From an uncultured Nesterenkonia sp. (GTDB lineage: Bacteria; Actinomycetota; Actinomycetes; Actinomycetales; Micrococcaceae), in NCBI GenBank assembly GCA_946221825.1, contig CAMINA010000028.1, positions 1 to 12,913 of the forward strand: a stretch of 12,913 bases of DNA, in the 5' to 3' direction. Below, piece by piece: positions 1-5,948 of the stretch (position 1 is the stretch's first letter; the number at the start of each line of letters is the position of its first letter). The notes under the pieces were generated by a model. The model made no database searches. It saw only the letters and a program-made list of their open reading frames with translations, and was not told the origin of the DNA. The position numbers and the translations under genes were made by a program.

Positions 1-50
1 GCACCAGGGCGAGGACGGCCTCCACGATCGCTCGTCGCGGCCGCAGGCAT
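1..50 (-). CDS. possible 5' end of an unrecognised gene, truncated by the window edge
   Basis: On the minus strand an ATG (complement of 48-50) opens a frame of 16 codons that runs off the left edge and reads MPAAATSDRGGRPRPG. A GAGGAA stretch lies 10 bases upstream of the ATG, a rather long but possible Shine-Dalgarno spacing. The Ala/Ser-rich start followed by GGRPRPG resembles the disordered N-termini of several actinobacterial DNA-binding regulators, but 16 residues cannot support a family call. Other frames across these 50 bases are also open, including both plus frames that end at about 139-150, so the coding strand is not settled. Confidence 0.25.
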   Translation of the reverse strand, partial: MPAAATSDRGGRPRPG

Positions 51-374
51 CGCCGATTCGTTCCTCACGCCCCATCCACGTCATCCATCGCATCGATTTC
101 TGCAGGGAACGGTCCGGCAGGAGCGTGAGCGATTGTGAATACTCCTGAAAATCGAACTACAGGGTGAGACTTAAGGAAAGCTGATCGAGTCGGCACGCCC
201 CATGCTCGCTTTATCGAGAGACTTTGGTTTCCCATGGTGGCCGCGTAATAACTGGCGCTATCAGACGCCTGGTAGGAATCCTGAGGCTACTCATCCCTGG
301 TCATTGTCAGAAGTGGCCTGCATGCTGGGCCGCGTGTTCTCGAAGCTGTGCATCGGCTTGTGCGCGCTGAATAT
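51..374. other. 324-bp stretch without a convincing gene
   Basis: I see no ORF here with a ribosome binding site and family-like content. The plus-strand frame opening at 202 runs backwards over the end of the lipoprotein gene and looks like chance. Part of the stretch (about 135-260) is visibly less GC-rich than the flanking genes. No strong stem followed by a T-run was found that would clearly terminate the minus-strand operon ending at 375. Confidence 0.5.
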
Positions 375-1652
375 TCAGTCTGCGTCGTTCTCCGCAGGAC
401 GCGGTACATCAGTGACGAGAAGCAACTCGTTTCCCGTGTCGATCGCTGTGGCACCGGATTCTGTGAAGGCCAGGGGGATGGCTGTGGCGCCTTCTTCCAG
501 TGGGTCATAGACCCGTGCGGTGTTGCCGGTGACTACGTTGTAGATCTCGAGGTTCTCTTCGTCAGTCAGGACATAGGCCATCACGCCTCCCACCCCTAGG
601 AGTCTGGGTGCGTCGGTGGCGTCGATGGACCACAGTTCCTCGCCGTCGACGTCGAGTCCTGTGAGTTCGTCCTCTCGCACCGCCACCCAGGTCTGGGACA
701 TCACATCGAACATCGCGTCATCGACTTCTTCGGCCAGCGTCTGCCCGGAGGTGAGGTCCCACAGGTCGTAGCCACCGTCGGGTGAGCCGATGAGCGCTCT
801 CCCAGGAGGCAACCGATTCGTCGCCGGACTGACAAGCGCTGCCGCGTCGTCAGCAGTGGTGGCACTCGGTGCCTGCGTGCTCCACTGATCCTCGGAGCTG
901 CCGCTGGCCGAGGCGATGAGATCCCCCTCGTCGGTAATGACAGTCGTTCCGAAGTACTCACCGATCACGTGTTCACCCTCATGACGGCGTTCACCGGTCG
1001 ACGCGTCCAGGGCGACTCGCTGTCCGGTCTCTCCCAATGGTTCGTCACTACGTTCGGCAAACACCAGTCCGGGGCCCTGATGTGGCCCGGGCACCTCCAC
1101 GGGGCCCCAGACCTGCTCGCCGGTGTGCAGGTCATAGGCGGTCGCAGTGGTGGTCCCCAACGGGGCTCCTGCTGGCCCAGCATCCTCTTCGCTGTTGGAA
1201 TCCCCGGACTCGTCTGGCTCGCTGAGATCAGTCAGTACGGCCACGGGGCGACCATCAGCACTGCTCAGCGCGAAGCCAGAACAGCTCAACGGGCGTTCCG
1301 CAGTCCACAGGACTGTTCCATCTGCATCCACAGCGCTGAAGACCAGCTTTCCGTCCTGTTCCCCGGGGGCGAGGAAGACGTCATCGTGGACCTGTGGGGG
1401 AGTGTCCCAGTGAGGGTCCACGCTGATCAGGTGCGTCAGATGTGTGGGGAGGCGGATGGCGTTCAGGTCTGCCTCCTCGGCCGGTGTCTGCACCTGGGCC
1501 GGTTCACTATCGATGGACACCGTCGGGCTCGTCTCTGCCGCGCCCGAGGGGTCCTGGTCTGATGGAGCTGAACAAGCGCCCAGGCCAAGGACCAAGATTC
1601 CGAAGAACGCAGCTGCACGGGAGTCCGAGAGGACTGACTGTCGAGGGATCAT
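375..1652 (-). CDS. secreted beta-propeller (PQQ-like repeat) lipoprotein
   Basis: This 425-residue protein has a hydrophobic N-terminal segment (13-26) ending in the lipobox LGAC with Cys27, so it should be lipid-anchored on the outer face of the membrane. A Ser/Pro/Glu-rich linker (28-65) follows. Repeats of the type D-x-x-T/D-G-x-x-x-W then recur, for example at 108-117, 172-182, 213-221, 298-303, 332-341 and 370-377. That is the pattern of PQQ-like/YncE-type beta-propellers, which often serve as binding or scaffold modules; no catalytic residues are apparent. The ATG is chosen because it overlaps the ccdA stop codon (TGATG) and precedes the signal sequence; the frame stays open further upstream but that part lies inside ccdA. 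It is last in an operon with a DsbA-like protein and CcdA, so a role with extracytoplasmic thiol chemistry is plausible but inferred. The composition is very acidic. Confidence 0.88.
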   Translation of the reverse strand: MIPRQSVLSDSRAAAFFGILVLGLGACSAPSDQDPSGAAETSPTVSIDSEPAQVQTPAEEADLNAIRLPTHLTHLISVDPHWDTPPQVHDDVFLAPGEQDGKLVFSAVDADGTVLWTAERPLSCSGFALSSADGRPVAVLTDLSEPDESGDSNSEEDAGPAGAPLGTTTATAYDLHTGEQVWGPVEVPGPHQGPGLVFAERSDEPLGETGQRVALDASTGERRHEGEHVIGEYFGTTVITDEGDLIASASGSSEDQWSTQAPSATTADDAAALVSPATNRLPPGRALIGSPDGGYDLWDLTSGQTLAEEVDDAMFDVMSQTWVAVREDELTGLDVDGEELWSIDATDAPRLLGVGGVMAYVLTDEENLEIYNVVTGNTARVYDPLEEGATAIPLAFTESGATAIDTGNELLLVTDVPRPAENDAD

Positions 1653-2521
1653 CACGAACTCTCCTTCCGGAGGCCGTCGGCGTGGTGCTGGGTGTCTCGG
1701 GTGCGGCGACGGATCAGGGCCCAGACGAGAAGAATCGCTCCGGAGACCCCCAGGATCAGGAGAATGTCTGCTACTGGCCCAGAGACCGAGGAGCTCATCG
1801 ACTGCAACCAGCTCTGCGTCTGACTTGGCACCAGGGAAGGCACGGTCACCAGGCCGTTGGTGGTCCAGAACAACACGCCGACCCCGGCGATCAAGCCTCC
1901 CGCGAGGACCGAGGTCGTGTGGAGCTGGCGGCCGAAGAGGGTGAAACCTCGTCCACGGAGCAGCCTCATCGACTGGGCGCTGATGCGTCCCCACAGGGCG
2001 GCAAGAATCACCAAGGGAACCACCATGCCCGCGCCATAGACCGAGAGCATGAGGCCCGCTTGCGGGATGCTTCCCTGCGCGACAGCCAGGGTGAGGATCG
2101 CACCCAGAATTGGGCCGGCGCAGAAGCCTGCCACGCCGCTGGCCGCACCGAGGAGGAAAGTTCGAAGGAGCCCCCTTGTGGAATGCGCCTGGTGCTGCAA
2201 CCGCTGAGTCCCGGGGAGAGCCTTCGAGAAGTCGAACCCCATCCCCGCCATCTGGGCCAGACCCAGCAGAATCAGGATGACCGAGGTGCCCACGATCAAT
2301 CCCTCGCGGTGATCGATGAAGAGTGTGCCCAGCGCGCCCAACCCCAGTCCCAGTGGCACCAGAGTGAGAATCAGCCCCAGGTAGAAGGTTGATCCATGGA
2401 CCAGCAGCTTCAGTCGCGCGCCGACGGTGGAGGCGAAGAACGCTGGCAGAAGCAAGGCGCTGCACGGGCTCAGCAGTGCCAACATTCCACCGAGAAAGGC
2501 CGTGACCAGACTGATCTCCAT
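1652..2521 (-). CDS. ccdA: CcdA/DsbD-type transmembrane thiol-disulfide electron carrier
   Basis: The 289-residue protein shows about six hydrophobic segments and the two family signatures: SPCSALLLPAFF with Cys20 in the first helix and GFCAGPILGAIL with Cys134 in the fourth. In CcdA/DsbD proteins these two cysteines form the redox pair that accepts electrons from cytoplasmic thioredoxin and passes them to extracytoplasmic thioredoxin-fold partners. The C-terminus is a short basic tail ending in KESS. The start codon overlaps the stop of the upstream DsbA-like gene (TGATG) and its own stop overlaps the lipoprotein start, so the three genes are translationally coupled. The partner is most likely the CPFC protein encoded just upstream, a pairing reminiscent of ScsB/ScsC or CcdA/ResA. 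No cytochrome c maturation genes are in the window, so a role in cytochrome biogenesis is not supported here. Confidence 0.9.
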   Translation of the reverse strand: MEISLVTAFLGGMLALLSPCSALLLPAFFASTVGARLKLLVHGSTFYLGLILTLVPLGLGLGALGTLFIDHREGLIVGTSVILILLGLAQMAGMGFDFSKALPGTQRLQHQAHSTRGLLRTFLLGAASGVAGFCAGPILGAILTLAVAQGSIPQAGLMLSVYGAGMVVPLVILAALWGRISAQSMRLLRGRGFTLFGRQLHTTSVLAGGLIAGVGVLFWTTNGLVTVPSLVPSQTQSWLQSMSSSVSGPVADILLILGVSGAILLVWALIRRRTRDTQHHADGLRKESS

Positions 2522-3306
2522 CAGCGGTTCTCGGCCAATGCGTCATCGACCGCAGAGACAAAAACCTCGGTCGGCTGTGCGCCGACGATCGGCTCCCCCG
2601 AGACGATGAATGCGGGGGTGGAGTAAGCCCCGATGTCCCGGCCCTCCTGCTCATTGGCGGCGATCTGCTCGGCGACGGCGGGGGAGTTCATATCTTCTTC
2701 GAATTGAGCGGTATCGAGACCCACCTGCTCAGCCAGACCGACCAACCCTTCTTCGGTGAGTCCAGATTCGGGAAGGGTCTCTCCGTCTTCGAAGAGCAGT
2801 CCGTGATACTCCATGAAGCGGTCCTGCATCGCGGCGGCGTAGGTGGCCCGAGCGGCACGCTCCGAGGCTTCTCCGAAGACGTTGACATCACGCCATTCGA
2901 TGCGCAGGTCACCGTCCTCGACGTAGTCCATCATGGTGGGCAGCGTCTGGTCGTACCAGGTGGCGCAGAAAGGGCACTGGGCGTCGCTGAACATCACGAT
3001 CGCCACCGGAGCGTCCACAGGACCGACCGCGAGAAGATCATCCGGATCGCGACGCTCAATGTCGCTCATGTCCTCCGCCTCGGGCTCAGCGCCTCCCTCG
3101 GGTACCTCCACTGGGCCTTCCGCCGGGGTGCCCTCCTCGGGGGCACCTTGGTCGGCCGTGTTTGGCGTTGATTCGGAGGCGTCACTGTCGATGCTCTGCC
3201 AGAGGACGAACGCGATCAATGCTGCAGCGATGATGATCACGACCAGCGGCAGCACTGCTTTCTTCCGGCGACTGGGCTTCTGGACGGTGGGGGTGAGGTT
3301 GGACAT
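2521..3306 (-). CDS. membrane-anchored DsbA-family thioredoxin-fold protein (CPFC)
   Basis: This 261-residue protein has a basic N-terminus, one transmembrane helix (about 17-37), an acidic Pro/Glu-rich linker (38-90) and a DsbA-like thioredoxin domain (about 91-260). The active site CPFC is at 111-114 in the context DAQCPFC, and the cis-Pro loop STPAFIV is at 229-235. DsbA-family proteins of this type catalyse disulfide exchange on secreted proteins. The start at 3306 is preferred over upstream in-frame Met codons because AAAGGA lies 5 bases before it and the basic-hydrophobic anchor follows directly. It is first in the operon with ccdA and the lipoprotein and is transcribed away from the palindromic operator at 3343-3380. 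With CcdA as partner it may work as a reductase or isomerase rather than an oxidase; the sequence alone does not decide this. Confidence 0.92.
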   Translation of the reverse strand: MSNLTPTVQKPSRRKKAVLPLVVIIIAAALIAFVLWQSIDSDASESTPNTADQGAPEEGTPAEGPVEVPEGGAEPEAEDMSDIERRDPDDLLAVGPVDAPVAIVMFSDAQCPFCATWYDQTLPTMMDYVEDGDLRIEWRDVNVFGEASERAARATYAAAMQDRFMEYHGLLFEDGETLPESGLTEEGLVGLAEQVGLDTAQFEEDMNSPAVAEQIAANEQEGRDIGAYSTPAFIVSGEPIVGAQPTEVFVSAVDDALAENR

Positions 3307-3342
3307 GGCGTCCTTTCGACGATGAGCACACATACTACGCAT

Positions 3343-3380
3343 CATAGTAACTATCTTGCATAGTAACTATGCAAGATAGT
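3343..3380. promoter_or_regulatory. divergent promoter region with BlaI-type palindromic operators
   Basis: A perfect inverted repeat lies at 3350-3380: arms ACTATCTTGCATAG and CTATGCAAGATAGT (14 bp each) around the spacer TAA. A 12-bp direct repeat CATAGTAACTAT occurs at 3343-3354 and 3359-3370, 16 bp apart, each with the small palindrome TAGT-A-ACTA. TACTAC at 3333-3338 extends the pattern toward the dsbA-like gene. The gap separates two divergent operons, one of which encodes a BlaI/MecI-family repressor whose relatives bind TACTA/TAGTA-type dyads, so autoregulation plus control of the dsbA-ccdA operon is the simplest reading. The AT-rich core probably also contains -10 elements for both directions, but I cannot fix them. 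Confidence 0.8.
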
Positions 3381-3402
3381 CGAACTGAGGCATCATGGAG
3401 TC

Positions 3403-3984
3403 ATGACCTCACTCTCGACACGGCTCGCATCCTGGAAGGCCTCGATGGTGCTCGCGGCCCAGGCGCTGCGCTCCTGGACCCCGCGACAGATCATCGTGGC
3501 GACCATCGCCGCCGCCGCTGTCGGGCTGCTGGTGGGGATCGCGACAGTGCTCATCCCCAATTCACTCTTCTCCCGCGAGATCCCGCCGGTGTGGTGGAAC
3601 TACCCCGTCTGGATTCTGACTTCCGTGCTCAGCGGGATGCTGCTGGCGACCTATGTGCGGGCATCGACCCCGGATGGACCCGGTGTGAGGCCGTCTTCGC
3701 TGGCAGCCGATGAAGACAGCAGAAGTTCCTCTCCTGGAGACAGGCGCAGCAGCCGCTTCGGGATGATCGGGACCGTGCTGGCCTGGTTCGCAGTGGGCTG
3801 CCCGGTATGCAACAAGATCGCGCTCATCGCCCTCGGATACTCTGGAGCCATCACCTACTTCACGCCGCTTCAGCCCATCCTTGCGGTCGGCGCCCTGGTC
3901 CTCACCGGGGTCGCGCTGACCTGGCGACTCAAAGGCCAGGTCGCCTGCGCCGTGCGCCCCCGGAAGAACCTGGTGCTGGCATGA
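3403..3984 (+). CDS. small polytopic membrane protein with CPVC motif, function unknown
   Basis: The 193-residue protein has about four hydrophobic segments (roughly 30-51, 67-88, 120-143 and 145-175) and a hydrophilic Ser/Asp/Arg-rich loop at 88-118. A conserved-looking patch follows the loop: GCPVCNKIALIALGYSGAI, with the CxxC at 133-136, in or at the edge of a helix. A CPxC in a membrane helix near a DsbA-like gene recalls VKOR/DsbB-type redox partners, but the overall pattern is not recognisably VKOR and I do not know a characterised family for it. A CPVCN membrane motif could alternatively bind metal. The ATG at 3403 has only a close GGAG; an in-frame ATG at 3445 with GGAAGG 5 bases upstream is an alternative start. 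Its stop overlaps the start of the BlaI-like gene (ATGA), and it is transcribed from the palindromic divergent region. Confidence 0.85.
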   Translation: MTSLSTRLASWKASMVLAAQALRSWTPRQIIVATIAAAAVGLLVGIATVLIPNSLFSREIPPVWWNYPVWILTSVLSGMLLATYVRASTPDGPGVRPSSLAADEDSRSSSPGDRRSSRFGMIGTVLAWFAVGCPVCNKIALIALGYSGAITYFTPLQPILAVGALVLTGVALTWRLKGQVACAVRPRKNLVLA

Positions 3985-4370
3985 GCGCAGCGCGTCAGAC
4001 CCGGGTGTCCGCCGAACGGCTTGGGCCCTTGGAGCAACAGGTCATGGACCTGCTGTGGGACCATTCTGGGCACACCGTCCGGGAGGTCATGGATCAGCTG
4101 CCCAGCAGCCCTGCCTACACCACCATCGCCACAGTGATGGGCAATCTCGAGCGCAAGGGCCTGGTGGCGCCGACTCGCGAGGGACGTTCGGTGCGGTATC
4201 TGCCCCAGCGCACCCGCGAGGAACACACCGCGGGCCTGATGCGCCAGGCGCTGGGAGTCAGTCGAGACCGGACCGCCTCCATCCTGCATTTCGTCGACAC
4301 CATGCCCGCGGAGGAGCGGAACCTGCTGCGCTCGTACCTCGCCGGTGAAGACTCCCAGGGTGCACCGTGA
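3981..4370 (+). CDS. BlaI/MecI/CopY-family winged-helix repressor
   Basis: At 129 residues this has the usual BlaI length. The N-terminal winged-helix domain (about 12-80) contains LGPLEQQVMDLLW (14-26), the recognition-helix region AYTTIATVMGNLERKGLV (45-62) and a wing ending VRYLP. The short C-terminal dimerisation part (81-122) includes ILHFVDTM at 101-108. In staphylococcal BlaI the sensor protease cuts at an Asn-Phe bond in the corresponding stretch; here the matching pair looks like His103-Phe104 (inferred by eye). The start at 3981 overlaps the upstream stop (ATGA), and its stop overlaps the GTG of the M56 protease gene, the classic blaI-blaR1 order. Its likely target is the palindrome at 3350-3380. 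No beta-lactamase or PBP gene is in the window, so the regulon appears to be the Dsb/CcdA/CPVC genes. Confidence 0.93.
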   Translation: MSAARQTRVSAERLGPLEQQVMDLLWDHSGHTVREVMDQLPSSPAYTTIATVMGNLERKGLVAPTREGRSVRYLPQRTREEHTAGLMRQALGVSRDRTASILHFVDTMPAEERNLLRSYLAGEDSQGAP

Positions 4371-5362
4371 GTCCACTGCTGCTCTCCATGCTGATGATCA
4401 TCGCCGTGCTGGCCGCGGCCGTGCTGGGGCGTCCGCTGATCCGCGCTGCGGCGCCAGCGCTGATCCGTGTCCCCCGCCTGGCGGTGCTGGGCCTTGCGCT
4501 GAGTCTGGTGCTCTGGCTGGCCTCAGTGCTGGCCGCAGGACTGTTCCTGGCCTGGTCGCTGACCGGACCGAGCCCGCTGCCCGCCCCAGTGGCCGAGGTG
4601 TGTCAGCGGTGCTTGGAGGCCTCGAACCCCTTTACAGCCGATTTCGCACTGCAGACCGCCATCCCTGCTGTTGCCTTCCTCTTCGCTCCCGCTGCGGCGG
4701 TGCTGCTCGTGGTGGTCCTGGGCCTGAGGGCGGCCTGGAAGCGGCAGAGATCGCTGCGCGACACGTGCCGGTCGCTGCTGCCGGTGGGCCGTCGGCAGAT
4801 CATTGATGGGTACCTGGTCACCGTGGTCGAAGATTCAGCACCGTCGGCATTCGCGCTGGGCAGGGACCGCTGGGGCATCGTGGTCTCCACGGGGCTGCTC
4901 GCGACGCTGGATGAGCAGCAGATGCGCGCGGTGCTCGCCCATGAGGCGACGCATCTGCGTGAGCGTCATCATCTGGTCCTGGACTTCATCGGCAGCATCA
5001 CCGGCCCGCTGCGGTGGGTGCCGTTCGCTGCTGCCATAGCTGACGCGGTGCCGCACTACCTGGAGGTCTCCGCAGACAACGCCGCTCGACGCCGTACCGG
5101 CACCCGCGCACTGGCCTCGGCGCTGTTGGTCATGGGGGAGGCAAGCAGTGACCAGCGCACCGCCAGCACCACGCCAGGAGCACACAGGGTGATGCTGGCC
5201 GCCGGACCGGACCGGGTGCGACAGCTGATCTCGCCAGTGAACCCGAGGCAAGGGATTCTGGGAGCGGTCGCGATGAGCGCGATCATCGCAGTGCTGATCG
5301 TCACCAGCGCCACCGCCCACGGAGCGGCGCTGGCCGCAGTCGTCTCAGGATGCGCCATCTGA
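4367..5362 (+). CDS. M56-family (BlaR1-like) membrane metalloprotease without sensor domain
   Basis: The 331-residue protein begins at a GTG that overlaps the repressor stop (GTGA). Predicted layout: TM1 about 2-22, TM2 about 38-64, an outside loop at 65-95, TM3 about 96-120, a cytoplasmic protease domain, and TM4 about 297-318. The zinc motif HEATH is at 192-196 and the downstream ExxAD motif (E233, D237) supplies the third ligand. BlaR1/MecR1 are about 585-600 residues because of a C-terminal penicillin-binding domain; this protein ends 13 residues after TM4, so it cannot sense beta-lactams that way. Instead the extracytoplasmic loop has CQRC (79-82) and the tail has Cys329, candidates for redox or metal sensing (inference). 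It probably inactivates the BlaI-like repressor encoded immediately upstream. Confidence 0.92.
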   Translation: MSPLLLSMLMIIAVLAAAVLGRPLIRAAAPALIRVPRLAVLGLALSLVLWLASVLAAGLFLAWSLTGPSPLPAPVAEVCQRCLEASNPFTADFALQTAIPAVAFLFAPAAAVLLVVVLGLRAAWKRQRSLRDTCRSLLPVGRRQIIDGYLVTVVEDSAPSAFALGRDRWGIVVSTGLLATLDEQQMRAVLAHEATHLRERHHLVLDFIGSITGPLRWVPFAAAIADAVPHYLEVSADNAARRRTGTRALASALLVMGEASSDQRTASTTPGAHRVMLAAGPDRVRQLISPVNPRQGILGAVAMSAIIAVLIVTSATAHGAALAAVVSGCAI

Positions 5363-5457
5363 GACCTTGAATTGAACCGGACTGAGCTGAACCGCCTTGA
5401 ACCCAACCCCGCCGTCCCGGTCCAGGGTCGGTGAACTGCGAATCGAAGGAGCAGGCC

Positions 5458-5877
5458 ATGAGCTACACCCATACGATCACCGTGCCGATGTCCTATGCCC
5501 AGGCGGTGGAGGCCACCCGCGACGCCCTGGCCGAGCAGGGCTTCGGGATCCTCACCGAGATCGACGTCAAAGCCACCTTCACCAAGAAGCTCGGCGCTGA
5601 GTCGGGCGAGGCTGTCGGCGATTACATCATCCTCGGTGCCTGTAACCCCACGCTGGCCAGCAAAGCCCTGGCCGCTGAGCCCGAGCTCGGCGCCCTGCTG
5701 CCCTGCAACGTGGTGGTCCGGCGCGGCGCCACCGAGGACCACGCCACCATCGACGCGATCGACCCGCAGACCATGGTCCAGCTCAGCGACGCACCGGCGG
5801 TACGAGAGGTCGCCGAGGACGCGGAAAAGCGACTACGCGCCGCACTGAGCGCTCTCCGCGCAGCCGGGCAGAACTGA
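5458..5877 (+). CDS. DUF302 domain protein
   Basis: This 139-residue cytoplasmic-looking protein matches the DUF302 pattern almost throughout: a helix with the Y-A-Q-A-V-E-A-T-R-D-A-L register, then GFGILTEIDVKATF (28-41), ILGACNP (58-64) and LPCNVVVRR (81-89). Two cysteines, Cys62 and Cys83, lie in these signature segments. The function of DUF302 is not firmly established; members often sit near thiol, sulfur or metal-stress genes. The start at 5458 follows GAAGGAG with a 6-base gap; an in-frame GTG at 5431 lacks such a signal. It lies 95 bases after the M56 gene on the same strand, so it may be read from the same transcript or from its own promoter. It converges on the MFS gene. Confidence 0.9.
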   Translation: MSYTHTITVPMSYAQAVEATRDALAEQGFGILTEIDVKATFTKKLGAESGEAVGDYIILGACNPTLASKALAAEPELGALLPCNVVVRRGATEDHATIDAIDPQTMVQLSDAPAVREVAEDAEKRLRAALSALRAAGQN

Positions 5878-5933
5878 GCTCAAGGGTGGGGCATCACCAG
5901 GAGCACCTCTCGGTAAGCAGAGAAGCAGATGCA

Positions 5934-5948
5934 GAGGCGGGTCGCCTC
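5934..5948. terminator. weak hairpin between convergent genes
   Basis: GAGGCG-GGT-CGCCTC forms a 6-bp perfect stem at the junction of the convergent DUF302 and MFS genes, touching the MFS stop codon. There is no clear T-run on either side, so it is at best a short bidirectional terminator. Confidence 0.25.

Noticed and set aside
202..510. Small plus-strand frame MLALSRDFGF... near the left edge
   Set aside because: It has no ribosome binding site and its second half is antisense to the lipoprotein gene. A decayed mobile-element remnant cannot be excluded but nothing identifies one.
1442..2392. Long plus-strand open frame (about 316 codons) opposite ccdA and the lipoprotein
   Set aside because: It is antisense to clear, family-matching genes, is rich in Arg/Gln/His without domain-like structure, and has no ribosome binding site in context. 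High-GC antisense frames like this are common by chance.
1653..2654. N-terminal extension of the lipoprotein frame back to 2654
   Set aside because: It lies entirely over ccdA and the dsbA-like gene in another frame, while the start at 1652 has the TGATG junction and a lipoprotein signal.
3807..3980. N-terminal extension of the BlaI-like repressor
   Set aside because: It overlaps the CPVC membrane protein out of frame and lacks similarity to BlaI; the ATGA junction at 3981 gives a normal-length repressor.
3981..5362. Reading the BlaI/M56 pair as a beta-lactam resistance locus
   Set aside because: The protease has no penicillin-sensor domain and there is no beta-lactamase or PBP gene in the window.
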